Origin: Bacteroidales bacterium
GTDB taxonomy: Bacteria > Bacteroidota > Bacteroidia > Bacteroidales > UBA932
Direction: 5' to 3'
DNA length: 64,000 bases
NCBI GenBank assembly: GCA_015060245.1
Contig: SUYU01000007.1
Span: 62,001 to 126,000, forward strand
The stretch's first letter is position 1; the number at the start of each line of letters is the position of its first letter. This document shows, one piece after another, positions 9,596 through 18,303 of this stretch. The position numbers were made by a program, and so were the translations under genes. The notes under the pieces are model-generated. The model had not been told where the DNA came from and made no database searches. It saw only the letters and a list, made by a program, of their open reading frames with translations.

Positions 9596-12500
9596 TTAGT
9601 CAAGATTGACGCTCAATCCCAATCCCCTCAACTCATGCAACAGAACGTTCAATGACTCTGGAATACCAGGCGCAGGCATAGGATCACCTTTGACTATTGC
9701 CTCATAAGCCCTTGACCTTCCTGTTACATCATCAGACTTGATAGTCAGAATCTCCTGAAGGATATTTGATGCACCAAATGCCTCCAATGCCCAAACCTCC
9801 ATCTCTCCAAAACGCTGTCCACCAAATTGTGCCTTACCACCAAGAGGCTGTTGTGTAATCAACGAGTAAGGTCCAATTGAACGGGCATGCATCTTGTCGT
9901 CAACCATGTGGCCCAACTTGATCATATAGGTAACACCCACAGTTGCAGGCTGGTCAAATTTCTCACCTGTACCACCGTCTCTCAAATATGTCTTGCCATA
10001 ACGTGGCAATCCGGCTTTGTCGGTATACTCACATATATCATCCAAAGATGCTCCATCAAAGATTGGAGTTGCAAACTTGGTTCCCAACTCTTTTCCGGCC
10101 CATCCTAGAACTGCCTCATAAATCTGGCCCAAGTTCATACGTGAAGGCACACCAAGAGGGTTCAATACGATATCAACAATCGATCCGTCATCAAGGAACG
10201 GCATATCCTGGTCACGGACAACTTTTGCTACGATACCCTTGTTACCGTGTCTACCCGCCATCTTGTCACCCACTCTGATCTTTCTCTTCTTGGCAACATA
10301 TACTTTTGCCAACTGCATGATACCGGTAGGAAGTTCGTCACCAATGGTAAGATTGTATTTAATTCTCTTAAGTTCAGCATCATACTCTTTGAATGCGATC
10401 AAATAGTTGTTGATAAGTTGCTTGATCATCGCATTCGCATTCTTGTCGGCTGTCCACTTGGTAGGATTGATATTTTCATAATCAATACTGTTCAAGTTTT
10501 CATAAGTGAATGCTGCTCCCTTGGCAATAATTTCGGCACCATACAGGTCATTTACACCATTTGACTCCTTGCCTTTTACAAGAACCATAAGTTTGTCAAG
10601 GAATTTCTCCCTCAAGGCACCAGCCTTCTTGTTGAAACTCTCCTCAGCCTGGGCAACCTGCATTTTGGTATTACCCTTCTGTCTCTTGCTGTTGCTCTCT
10701 TTTGCAACCCTTGCAAAAAGTCTCTTGCCGATGATTGTACCCTGAAGTGACGGAGTCGCTTTCAATGATGCATCCTTCCAGTCACCGGCCTTGTCACCGA
10801 AGATTGCTCTCAACAACTTCTCCTCCGGAGACGGATCACTCTCACCTTTAGGAGTTACCTTACCTATAAGTATATCACCAGGCTCAACATTGGCACCTAC
10901 TCTAATGATACCATTCTCATCCAAATCCTTTGTAGCCTCTTCACTTACATTAGGTATATCTGCGGTAAGTTCCTCAGGACCACGTTTGGTGTCACGAACC
11001 TCAACAATGTACTCGTCAACATGGATAGATGTGAAGATATCCTCCCTCAAAATTCTCTCAGACAACACAATCGCATCCTCAAAGTTGTAACCTTTCCATG
11101 GCATGTACGCCACTTTCAAGTTTCTACCCAAAGCCAACTCACCATTCTGGGTACCGTAACCCTCTGTAAGAATCTGTCCGGGAACAACTCTCTGACCCTT
11201 TCTTACTATAGGTTTCAAGTGGATAGATGTACTCTGGTTTGTCTTTCTGTACAAAGGCAATTTATATACTGTAACCTCAGGATCGAAACTTACAAATTTC
11301 TCATCCTCGGTTCTGTCATACTTGATATGTATCTCATTAGCGTCAACCTTCACAATCTCGCCGCTTCCGGCTGCCATAATCTGGGTACGTGAATCCTTGG
11401 CAACTACGCCCTCAAGGCCGGTACCTACAATTGGAGCCTCAGGTTTGATTACAGGCACAGCCTGACGCATCATGTTCGATCCCATCAAAGCACGGTTAGC
11501 ATCATCGTGCTCAAGGAATGGAATCAATGAAGCCGCGATTGAAGCAATCTGATTAGGAGCCACATCCATCAAGTGGACATTCTCCCTGCTTACAACCGGA
11601 TAGTCAGCCTCATAACGGCATTTGATCCTGTCATCAGTCAATACACCGTTTTCATCAATATGTGCATTGGCCTGGGCAACCATCTTGTCCTCCTCCTCCT
11701 CTGCACTCATATAAACGTATCCCTTAGGGGACATGTCAACAACACCATTCTCAACTTTTCTGTACGGAGTCTCAATGAAACCGAGTTCATTGATTCTTGC
11801 ATATACGCAAAGAGACGAAATCAAACCGATATTCGGACCCTCAGGAGTCTCAATAGGACATAGACGACCGTAGTGTGTATAGTGCACGTCACGAACCTCA
11901 AAACCTGCACGGTCTCTTGACAAACCACCAGGACCCAATGCAGAAAGCCTCCTCTTATGGGTCATCTCTGCCAACGGGTTGGTCTGGTCCATGAACTGCG
12001 ACAACTGGCTTGTTCCGAAGAATGAGTTGATTACTGAAGACAATGTCTTGGCATTGATAAGGTCAATAGGTGTAAATACCTCATTGTCCCTTACGTTCAT
12101 GCGCTCACGTATTGTTCTCGCCATACGTGCCAAACCTACGCTGAACTGGTTTGCCAACTGCTCACCTACAGTCCTGATTCTTCTGTTGCTCAAGTGGTCA
12201 ATATCATCAACAACAGCCTTTGAATTGATCAACTGAATCAAATAGCGGATGATCTCAATGATATCTGCTTTTGTAAGCACTCTCACATCAGCAGGGGTAG
12301 AAAGATTCAACTTTCTGTTCAAGCGGAAACGTCCAACCTCTCCCAAATCATATCTCTTGTCTGAGAAAAAGAGTTTGTCAATCACATCCCTTGCGGTTGC
12401 CTCGTCAGGTGGTTCTGAATTACGCAACTGTCTGTAAGTATAGAAAATAGCCTCTTTCTCAGAGTTACACTGGTCTTTCTGAAGAGTGTTATGGATAATG

Positions 12501-13417
12501 GCAAAATCTGCAGCATTTGTATCCTCCTTGTGTACAAGGATTGTACTTACTCCAGAATCAAGAATATCCTCAATATGCTCCTCCTCAAGAACTGTCTCCC
12601 TGTCGATAATAACCTCATTACGCTCAATGTATACAACCTCTCCAGTATCCTCGTCTACAAAATCCTCATTCCAGGTCTTTAGGACTCTCGCCGCCAATGT
12701 CTGGCCTACGCACTTCTTGAGATTTGTCTTGTTGACCTTAACCTCATTTGCAAGGCCGAAAATATCCAATATATCCTTGTCACTCTCAAAGCCAATAGCC
12801 CTCAACAAAGTAGTGACAGGTAATTTCTTCTTACGGTCGATGTATGCATACATGACATTGTTTATGTCAGTTGCAAACTCAATCCACGATCCCTTGAAAG
12901 GAATGATACGTGCAGAGTACAATTTTGTTCCGTTAGCGTGCATGCTTTGGCCAAAGAATACGCCAGGTGATCTATGCAACTGAGAAACTACAATACGCTC
13001 GGAACCATTGATGATAAACGTTCCTCTTGGAGTCATGTAAGGGATGGTACCAAGATATACGTCCTGAATTACTGTATCAAAATCCTCATGCTCCGGATCG
13101 GTACAGTACAATTTCAATTTTGCCTTCAAAGGCACACTATATGTAAGTCCCCTGTCGAGACACTCATCCATTGAGTAGCGAGGGGGATCAATAAAATAGT
13201 CAATAAACTCGAGAACGAAGTTATTTCGAGTATCCGTGATAGGGAAAATCTCCTGGAAAACTTTAAACAATCCCTCATTCCTACGATTTTCCGCTGTTGT
13301 ATCTAGTTGGAAAAAGTCTTTGAAAGACTTCAATTGCACCTCTAGAAAATCAGGGTACTCAAGAAGAGATTTTGAAGTCGCGAATGTAATCCGCTGATTA
13401 TTTGTGTTTTGCGACAT
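9596..13417 (-). CDS. rpoB: DNA-directed RNA polymerase subunit beta
   Basis: The 1273-residue second-largest RNA polymerase subunit. The rifampicin pocket is intact and wild-type in appearance ([20 protein letters not shown], then [12 protein letters not shown]), and the C-terminal clamp motif [11 protein letters not shown] is present. I chose ATG 13417 ([12 protein letters not shown]). An in-frame ATG at 13474 would add 19 residues translated through a strong hairpin and its T-tract, which is unlikely. It lies downstream of rplL, separated by that hairpin (13444-13487), so its expression may be set apart from the ribosomal genes. Confidence 0.99.
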   Translation of the reverse strand: MSQNTNNQRITFATSKSLLEYPDFLEVQLKSFKDFFQLDTTAENRRNEGLFKVFQEIFPITDTRNNFVLEFIDYFIDPPRYSMDECLDRGLTYSVPLKAKLKLYCTDPEHEDFDTVIQDVYLGTIPYMTPRGTFIINGSERIVVSQLHRSPGVFFGQSMHANGTKLYSARIIPFKGSWIEFATDINNVMYAYIDRKKKLPVTTLLRAIGFESDKDILDIFGLANEVKVNKTNLKKCVGQTLAARVLKTWNEDFVDEDTGEVVYIERNEVIIDRETVLEEEHIEDILDSGVSTILVHKEDTNAADFAIIHNTLQKDQCNSEKEAIFYTYRQLRNSEPPDEATARDVIDKLFFSDKRYDLGEVGRFRLNRKLNLSTPADVRVLTKADIIEIIRYLIQLINSKAVVDDIDHLSNRRIRTVGEQLANQFSVGLARMARTIRERMNVRDNEVFTPIDLINAKTLSSVINSFFGTSQLSQFMDQTNPLAEMTHKRRLSALGPGGLSRDRAGFEVRDVHYTHYGRLCPIETPEGPNIGLISSLCVYARINELGFIETPYRKVENGVVDMSPKGYVYMSAEEEEDKMVAQANAHIDENGVLTDDRIKCRYEADYPVVSRENVHLMDVAPNQIASIAASLIPFLEHDDANRALMGSNMMRQAVPVIKPEAPIVGTGLEGVVAKDSRTQIMAAGSGEIVKVDANEIHIKYDRTEDEKFVSFDPEVTVYKLPLYRKTNQSTSIHLKPIVRKGQRVVPGQILTEGYGTQNGELALGRNLKVAYMPWKGYNFEDAIVLSERILREDIFTSIHVDEYIVEVRDTKRGPEELTADIPNVSEEATKDLDENGIIRVGANVEPGDILIGKVTPKGESDPSPEEKLLRAIFGDKAGDWKDASLKATPSLQGTIIGKRLFARVAKESNSKRQKGNTKMQVAQAEESFNKKAGALREKFLDKLMVLVKGKESNGVNDLYGAEIIAKGAAFTYENLNSIDYENINPTKWTADKNANAMIKQLINNYLIAFKEYDAELKRIKYNLTIGDELPTGIMQLAKVYVAKKRKIRVGDKMAGRHGNKGIVAKVVRDQDMPFLDDGSIVDIVLNPLGVPSRMNLGQIYEAVLGWAGKELGTKFATPIFDGASLDDICEYTDKAGLPRYGKTYLRDGGTGEKFDQPATVGVTYMIKLGHMVDDKMHARSIGPYSLITQQPLGGKAQFGGQRFGEMEVWALEAFGASNILQEILTIKSDDVTGRSRAYEAIVKGDPMPAPGIPESLNVLLHELRGLGLSVNLD

Positions 13418-13443
13418 TGTTTTTGGTTTGATTGAAAATAAAC

Positions 13444-13487
13444 TAAAAAAACGACAAAAAGGTTTAGGGCACATTAAGCCCTAAACC
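13444..13487 (-). terminator. Intrinsic terminator or attenuator between rplL and rpoB
   Basis: On the minus strand a perfect 10-bp stem (GGTTTAGGGC / GCCCTAAACC, loop of 7) is followed directly by TTTTTGTCGTTTTTTT. This is a full intrinsic-terminator structure 57 nt after the rplL stop and just before rpoB. As rpoB has no obvious promoter of its own, partial termination is a likely way to lower RNA polymerase output relative to L10/L12, as known for E. coli at the same place. Confidence 0.75.
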
Positions 13488-13497
13488 TGATAATTTC

Positions 13498-13511
13498 CCG
13501 TTTAAACGGGG
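13498..13511. repeat. CCCGTTTAAACGGG palindrome after rplL
   Basis: A perfect 14-nt palindrome 9 nt after the rplL stop and upstream of the stronger rplL-rpoB hairpin. It could be a processing hairpin or an accessory part of the attenuator. It has no T-tract. Confidence 0.4.
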
Positions 13512-13519
13512 AGGTGAAG

Positions 13520-13894
13520 TTATTTAACCTCAACTTCTCCGCCAGCCTCTTCAAGTTTAGCCTTTAGATCCTCAGCCTCTGCTTTAGAAACTTTCTCTTT
13601 GATAGCCTTAGGAGCGCCATCAACAAGTTCTTTAGCCTCTTTCAAACCTAGGCCAGTAAGCTCTTTAACAACTTTTACGATTTGTAGTTTAGCCTGACCA
13701 GCTGATTTAAGGATAACGTCGAACTCAGTCTGCTCAGCAGCAGCAGCAGCACCAGCAGCCGCTGGAGCAGCAACAGCAACAGCTGCAGCAGCAGGTTCAA
13801 TTCCATATTCCTCTTTAAGAACTTTAGCCAATTCTTGTACGTCTTTAACAGAAAGGTTAACTAATTCTTCTGCAAATTTTTTGATATCTGCCAT
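13520..13894 (-). CDS. rplL: 50S ribosomal protein L7/L12
   Basis: The 124-residue stalk protein that recruits translation GTPases. The N-terminal dimerisation helix ([20 protein letters not shown]), the Ala-rich flexible hinge at about 35-55 and the conserved C-terminal domain ([20 protein letters not shown]) are all clear. It is followed by the rplL-rpoB hairpin and preceded by rplJ with a 27-nt gap, the usual L10-L12 order. Confidence 0.98.
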   Translation of the reverse strand: MADIKKFAEELVNLSVKDVQELAKVLKEEYGIEPAAAAVAVAAPAAAGAAAAAEQTEFDVILKSAGQAKLQIVKVVKELTGLGLKEAKELVDGAPKAIKEKVSKAEAEDLKAKLEEAGGEVEVK

Positions 13895-13921
13895 GGTTTT
13901 ATATTTTTAATGTGTTAATTA

Positions 13922-14449
13922 TTATTCTTTTTCTGATAGTGTTTTTACGATACCTGCAATCTTGCCACCACCTTGTGATTGAAGAGCAGAGATAACGTTC
14001 TGTGCAGGAGCCTGCAACATTCCGATGATATCACCGATAAGTTCCTCACGAGATTTGATACCTACTAGAGTCTCCAACTGGTCTGCACCAATGTAAGCGC
14101 AATCCTGAACAAATGCACCTTTCAATGCAGGCTTTCCATTGTTCTCGCCTGAAAACTCTTTGATAAGTTTTGCAGGAGCGTTGGCAACAGTAGTAAACAT
14201 AACTGCAGAAGAACCTTTCATTACATCTGCAAATTGCTCGAAATTCTCAATACCCTTCTGCTCTAGAACTTTGTAGAACAAAGTGTTTTTAACTACAAGC
14301 AATTTGATTTGTTTCTCAAAGCAAGCACGACGAAGTTTAGATGTTGCCTCAGCATTCAAGCCTTCAATGTCGGTAACATAGAAACTTGGAGTCTCTTCCA
14401 ATTGTGCTGCAATATTTTCAATAATTTGTGCTTTTAACTCTTTTTTCAT
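13922..14449 (-). CDS. rplJ: 50S ribosomal protein L10
   Basis: The 175-residue L10 protein, which anchors L7/L12 dimers to the ribosome through its C-terminal helix and often represses its own operon. The N-terminal domain shows the family sequence (LRRACFEKQIKLLVVKNTL and GSSAVMFT). It lies 14 nt after rplA and 27 nt before rplL. The gap before it is too short to hold a long L10-binding leader, so any autoregulatory site would lie inside rplA or elsewhere. Confidence 0.98.
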   Translation of the reverse strand: MKKELKAQIIENIAAQLEETPSFYVTDIEGLNAEATSKLRRACFEKQIKLLVVKNTLFYKVLEQKGIENFEQFADVMKGSSAVMFTTVANAPAKLIKEFSGENNGKPALKGAFVQDCAYIGADQLETLVGIKSREELIGDIIGMLQAPAQNVISALQSQGGGKIAGIVKTLSEKE

Positions 14450-14463
14450 AACAGATTATTTAT

Positions 14464-15165
14464 TTATTCAGCAGCACCAACGGTCTTGCTATCAATACAA
14501 ATTCCAGGGCCCATAGTTGAAGAAAGGTAAATACTCTTAACATAAGTACCCTTAAGTGCTTGTGGTTTCAATTTAATAACAGTATTCAAAAACTCGGTAG
14601 CATTCTCGGCAAGTTTGCTGGCATCAAAAGATACTTTACCTATTCCGGCATGTACGATACCAGTCTTGTCAACCTTAAAGTCAATCTTACCTGCTTTTAC
14701 CTCAGCAACAGCCTTTGCAATATCCATTGTTACTGTACCGGTTTTAGGGTTAGGCATCAAACCTCTAGGACCCAAAATTCTACCGATAGCACCAATTTTA
14801 GCCATCACTGAAGGAGTACAGATGATAACATCAACATCTGTCCAACCACCTTTAATTTTTTCAATATACTCATCTAACCCTACGAAATCTGCACCAGCCT
14901 CTTTAGCCTCAGTTTCCTTATCGGGTGTACACAATACCAATACGCGTGTCTGTTTTCCTGTTCCGTGAGGAAGAGTCACAACGCCACGAACCATTTGGTT
15001 TGCTTTTCTAGGATCAACTCCCAAACGAACAGCAATATCTACAGAAGCATCAAATTTAGTGAAAGATGTCTCTTTAACTAAAGCGCAAGCCTCTGACAAC
15101 TTGTATAGTCTGTTGCTATCAACTTTAGCCTCTGCTACTTTTTGATTTTTAGTCAACTTACTCAT
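14464..15165 (-). CDS. rplA: 50S ribosomal protein L1
   Basis: The 233-residue L1 protein, part of the mobile stalk at the E site. The hallmark segments [18 protein letters not shown] and the C-terminal [16 protein letters not shown] are intact. Length is normal. It follows rplK with a 12-nt gap, the standard L11-L1 pair. Confidence 0.98.
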   Translation of the reverse strand: MSKLTKNQKVAEAKVDSNRLYKLSEACALVKETSFTKFDASVDIAVRLGVDPRKANQMVRGVVTLPHGTGKQTRVLVLCTPDKETEAKEAGADFVGLDEYIEKIKGGWTDVDVIICTPSVMAKIGAIGRILGPRGLMPNPKTGTVTMDIAKAVAEVKAGKIDFKVDKTGIVHAGIGKVSFDASKLAENATEFLNTVIKLKPQALKGTYVKSIYLSSTMGPGICIDSKTVGAAE

Positions 15166-15177
15166 TGCGTGTGATTT

Positions 15178-15624
15178 TTAGTTTACGTCAGCAGGAAAAG
15201 TTCCCTCTACAGTTATACCCATACTTCTTGCAGTACCAGCAACCATGCTCATAGCAGATTTCAAAGTAAATGCATTCATATCAGGCATTTTATCTTGAGC
15301 GATTGCACGAACTTGCTCCCAAGTTACTGAAGCAACTTTCTTACGATTAGGTTGAGCAGAACCAGACTGGATCTTGGCAGCCTCTTTCAACTGAACTGCT
15401 ACTGGTGGTTGTTTTACTACAAAAGTAAAAGACTTATCACTGAAAACAGTAATAATCACTGGCAACACCTTACCGGCCTTGTCTTGGGTGCGAGCATTAA
15501 ACTGCTTGCAGAAATCCATAATATTAACACCCTTTGAACCAAGCGCTGGTCCTACTGGAGGTGATGGATTAGCGGCACCGCCTTTAATCTGCAATTTAAT
15601 GAATGCGGCAATTTCTTTAGCCAT
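15178..15624 (-). CDS. rplK: 50S ribosomal protein L11
   Basis: The 148-residue L11 protein of the GTPase-associated centre. The N-terminal motif [20 protein letters not shown] and the C-terminal 23S-binding domain ending in [12 protein letters not shown] are standard. It lies 16 nt after nusG. Confidence 0.98.
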   Translation of the reverse strand: MAKEIAAFIKLQIKGGAANPSPPVGPALGSKGVNIMDFCKQFNARTQDKAGKVLPVIITVFSDKSFTFVVKQPPVAVQLKEAAKIQSGSAQPNRKKVASVTWEQVRAIAQDKMPDMNAFTLKSAMSMVAGTARSMGITVEGTFPADVN

Positions 15625-15640
15625 AACAATTAATAATTAA

Positions 15641-16198
15641 TTATTCTTTAACTACTTGAACAAAATTTAATTCCAAAATGGTCTTTCTACCAAAGATCTT
15701 GACCATTACCTTGAGTTTTTTCTTGTCTTCAAGAACCTCTTCTACAGTTCCATCAAAACCATTGAATGGGCCATCTGTAACCTTTACAGCCTCTCCAACC
15801 ACGAAAGGAGTAATATTCTCCTCTTCCTTCTCAATCAACTCATCCACTCTTCCGAGTATACGGTTAACTTCTGATTGTCGAAGCGGTGTTGGTTCCTTCT
15901 CCTTTCCGCCTTGTTTTTCTGATAAAAATCCTGAAATGTGGGGTAGATTACGGATAATATGTTGTATCTCACCGGTCAAAGCAGCCTCGATCAAAATGTA
16001 ACCAGGATAGAAAATTCTCTCCATGCTGACTCTTTTGCCATTTTTGATCTGATAGATCTTCTCTGTAGGAATAAGAACTTGTGAAACGTAGTCATCAAGA
16101 CCCAATCTTTTGATTTCATTCTCGATGTACTCTTTCGCCTTCTTCTCCTTACCACCGGCAGCGCGAACTACATACCACTTTTTGGCGATCTCACTCAT
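15641..16198 (-). CDS. nusG: Transcription termination/antitermination factor NusG
   Basis: A 185-residue NusG. The NGN domain (KWYVVRAAGGKEKKAKEYIE, with RIFYPGYILIE) occupies about residues 1-120 and a C-terminal KOW domain (VTDGPFNGFDGTVEEV) follows. NusG binds the RNA polymerase clamp and links transcription to ribosome or Rho. It starts one base after secE ends, so translation of the two is coupled. The length is standard, with no extra inserted domain. Confidence 0.98.
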   Translation of the reverse strand: MSEIAKKWYVVRAAGGKEKKAKEYIENEIKRLGLDDYVSQVLIPTEKIYQIKNGKRVSMERIFYPGYILIEAALTGEIQHIIRNLPHISGFLSEKQGGKEKEPTPLRQSEVNRILGRVDELIEKEEENITPFVVGEAVKVTDGPFNGFDGTVEEVLEDKKKLKVMVKIFGRKTILELNFVQVVKE

Positions 16199-16199
16199 C

Positions 16200-16394
16200 T
16201 TAGTACAACATATTATAGATTGCAGTCATAATGTTTTTGAATCCAAGATCCATAACAAAAATGACCAACGCAAAAATTAAAGATGCTACCATAACAAGAA
16301 TGGCAGAACTCTGTAACTGAGCCCAAGAAGGCCAAGTAACTTTTTTTGCTAACTCAACGTACGACTCTTTGATATACAAAGCAATTTTGTTCAT
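16200..16394 (-). CDS. secE: Preprotein translocase subunit SecE
   Basis: A short 64-residue SecE with an amphipathic N-terminal helix, the conserved EL(x)KVTWPSW segment (YVELAKKVTWPSW) and a single membrane helix at about 30-55. It clamps SecY in the export channel. This is the one-helix form usual outside the gamma-proteobacteria. It sits between tRNA-Trp and nusG, a widely conserved arrangement. Confidence 0.97.
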   Translation of the reverse strand: MNKIALYIKESYVELAKKVTWPSWAQLQSSAILVMVASLIFALVIFVMDLGFKNIMTAIYNMLY

Positions 16395-16472
16395 TTTTCT
16401 TTAATTGTGACAACGACCTGGAAGCTTGCCGTCATCTGATTAAATAATAATCAAACCGTAACTTTTGATTTG

Positions 16473-16543
16473 CAGGAGCAGAGAGATTCGAACTCCCATC
16501 AACGGTTTTGGAGACCGCTATTCTACCCTTGAACTATGCTCCT
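16473..16543 (-). tRNA. tRNA-Trp (anticodon CCA)
   Basis: The minus-strand sequence folds as a cloverleaf with a perfect 7-bp acceptor stem (AGGAGCA / TGCTCCT), anticodon loop CTCCAAA giving CCA, and T-arm loop TTCGAAT. The discriminator is G, as expected for tRNA-Trp. CCA is not encoded. It lies between tuf and secE. Confidence 0.95.
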
Positions 16544-16581
16544 AAATAAAGCTTTCACCAATATGATGAAAGCTTTTATTT
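16544..16581 (-). terminator. Hairpin between tuf and tRNA-Trp
   Basis: A long stem (AAATAAAAGCTTTCA with TGAAAGCTTTATTT, one bulge, 9-nt loop) starts 14 nt after the tuf stop and ends at the base directly before tRNA-Trp. On the minus strand there is no T-tract after it because the tRNA begins at once. It may be a tuf 3'-end stabiliser, a partial terminator or a processing signal. Confidence 0.55.
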
Positions 16582-16595
16582 GTCATTTAAGAGGA

Positions 16596-17783
16596 TTACT
16601 CAGTAATTTTAGTTACCTGACCAGCACCTACTGTTCTACCACCCTCACGGATTGCGAAACGTAGACCCTCATTGATTGCTACTGGGTAGATCAACTCTAC
16701 ATTGATAGTAACGTTATCACCAGGCATAACCATCTCAATTCCCTCTGGAAGAAGAATCTCACCAGTTACATCCAAAGTACGGATGAAGAACTGAGGACGA
16801 TATTTGTTGTGGAAAGGAGTGTGACGTCCACCCTCTTCTTTCTTCAACACGTAAATCTCAGCCTGGAATTTCTTATGAGGAGTGATTGTACCAGGTTTTG
16901 CGATAACCTGACCTCTCTTGATCTCTTTCTTGTCGATACCACGAAGAAGTAGACCTACGTTGTCACCAGCCTCACCTTGGTCAAGAAGTTTACGGAACAT
17001 CTCAACACCAGTTACAGTTGATTTCTTAGGCTCCTCGCCAAGACCGATAATCTGAATCTCCTCACCAACTTTGATGATACCAGTCTCAATTCTACCAGTT
17101 GCTACAGTACCACGACCAGTGATTGAGAATACGTCCTCAACAGGCATCAAGAATGGTTTCTCATTGTCACGTGGAGGAAGTGGAACGTACTCATCAACAG
17201 CAGCCATAAGTTCCATTACTTTCTCCTCCCATTGTGGATCACCGTTAAGTGCACCTAGTGCAGAACCACGGATGATAGGAGTATTGTCACCGTCGAAGTT
17301 GTAGAATGAAAGAAGTTCTCTTACCTCCATCTCAACTAGGTCGATCATCTCAGGGTCATCAACGATATCAACTTTGTTCAAGAAAACAACGATTCTAGGA
17401 ACGTTTACCTGACGAGCCAAAAGAATGTGCTCACGAGTCTGAGGCATAGGACCATCAGTAGCAGCACAAACTAGGATAGCACCGTCCATCTGAGCAGCAC
17501 CAGTAACCATGTTCTTAACGTAGTCGGCGTGGCCTGGACAGTCCACGTGAGCATAGTGACGGTTAGCAGTCTGATACTCTACGTGAGAAGTGTTAATAGT
17601 AATACCACGCTCTTTCTCCTCTGGTGCGTTATCGATAGAGTCGAATGAACGAAGCTCTGAAAGACCTGCTTTAGCCAATACAGTTGTAATTGCTGCAGTT
17701 AGAGTAGTCTTACCGTGGTCAACGTGGCCAATAGTACCAATGTTAACGTGAGGTTTTTCCCTCTTAAAAGTTTCTTTTGCCAT
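16596..17783 (-). CDS. tuf: Elongation factor Tu
   Basis: The 395-residue EF-Tu GTPase that brings aminoacyl-tRNA to the ribosome. The G1 motif GHVDHGKT is at about 17-24, the DCPGHADY and NKVD motifs follow, and domains 2 and 3 are complete ([32 protein letters not shown]). It is preceded by four tRNA genes and followed by tRNA-Trp and secE, the order of the E. coli tufB operon with an added tRNA-Trp. Expression is probably driven by the promoter at 18266-18297. Confidence 0.99.
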   Translation of the reverse strand: MAKETFKREKPHVNIGTIGHVDHGKTTLTAAITTVLAKAGLSELRSFDSIDNAPEEKERGITINTSHVEYQTANRHYAHVDCPGHADYVKNMVTGAAQMDGAILVCAATDGPMPQTREHILLARQVNVPRIVVFLNKVDIVDDPEMIDLVEMEVRELLSFYNFDGDNTPIIRGSALGALNGDPQWEEKVMELMAAVDEYVPLPPRDNEKPFLMPVEDVFSITGRGTVATGRIETGIIKVGEEIQIIGLGEEPKKSTVTGVEMFRKLLDQGEAGDNVGLLLRGIDKKEIKRGQVIAKPGTITPHKKFQAEIYVLKKEEGGRHTPFHNKYRPQFFIRTLDVTGEILLPEGIEMVMPGDNVTINVELIYPVAINEGLRFAIREGGRTVGAGQVTKITE

Positions 17784-17824
17784 AATACTAATAATTTATT
17801 AATTGAATATTTACACACTTAAAG

Positions 17825-17896
17825 AGCCGGTGATGGGAATTGAACCCATGGCCTCTTCCTTACCAAGGAAGCGCTCTACCTCTGAGCTACACTGGC
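17825..17896 (-). tRNA. tRNA-Thr (anticodon GGT)
   Basis: The minus-strand cloverleaf has anticodon loop TTGGTAA giving GGT, T-loop TTCAATT and D-arm GCTC/GAGC. The acceptor stem GCCAGTG / CACCGGC pairs except for an A4-C69 mismatch. The discriminator reads U and CCA is not encoded. It is the last tRNA before tuf. Confidence 0.93.
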
Positions 17897-17912
17897 TTAT
17901 ATAAAAAAAAAG

Positions 17913-17985
17913 AGCGGAAGACGAGGTTCGAACCCGCGACCCTCAGCTTGGAAGGCTGATGCTCTACCAACTGAGCTACTTCCGC
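17913..17985 (-). tRNA. tRNA-Gly (anticodon TCC)
   Basis: The minus-strand cloverleaf has a perfect acceptor stem GCGGAAG / CTTCCGC, anticodon loop TTCCAAG giving TCC, and T-loop TTCGAAC. It is the third gene of the four-tRNA run in front of tuf. Confidence 0.95.
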
Positions 17986-18008
17986 AATTAGTCTATATAC
18001 AAAAAAAG

Positions 18009-18091
18009 TGGGGAGAGCAGGATTCGAACCTACGAAGGCGTGCGCCAGCAGATTTACAGTCTGCCCCAGTTGGCCACTTTGGTATCTCCCC
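18009..18091 (-). tRNA. tRNA-Tyr (anticodon GTA)
   Basis: A class II tRNA of 83 nt on the minus strand with acceptor GGGGAGA / TCTCCCC, anticodon loop CTGTAAA giving GTA, and a long variable arm (GGCGCACGCC region). The discriminator is A. Confidence 0.95.
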
Positions 18092-18132
18092 ATTTTTCTT
18101 TAAAAATTCAAAAAACTTATGTAAAAAAATAG

Positions 18133-18206
18133 AGCCGATGGAGGGATTCGAACCCCCGACCAGCTGATTACAAATCAGCTGCTCTGGCCAACTGAGCTAC
18201 ATCGGC
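18133..18206 (-). tRNA. tRNA-Thr (anticodon TGT)
   Basis: The minus-strand cloverleaf has a perfect acceptor stem GCCGATG / CATCGGC, anticodon loop TTTGTAA giving TGT, and T-loop TTCGAAT. It is the first gene after the promoter at 18266-18297. Confidence 0.95.
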
Positions 18207-18265
18207 AATATTTCAAAGTCCTGCTGAAAAGGTCTCTTGAGAGATTTTCTTTTCGTTTGGGATTG

Positions 18266-18297
18266 CAAAGGTATGTATTTTGTTTTTATTCACCAAA
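18266..18297 (-). promoter_or_regulatory. Promoter of the tRNA-tuf operon
   Basis: On the minus strand TTTG (18294-18297) is followed after exactly 20 nt by TACCTTTG (18266-18273), a full match to the Bacteroidota -33/-7 consensus. It lies about 60 nt before tRNA-Thr(TGT), in the gap after dxs. Confidence 0.8.
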
Positions 18298-18303
18298 TAT
18301 TTT

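Noticed and set aside
11900..12110. Possible rifampicin resistance in rpoB.
   Set aside because: The pocket residues equivalent to E. coli D516, H526 and S531 are all the wild type.
8069..13174. Many long plus-strand ORFs opposite rpoC and rpoB.
   Set aside because: They are antisense shadows of intact, highly conserved genes and encode no recognisable domains.
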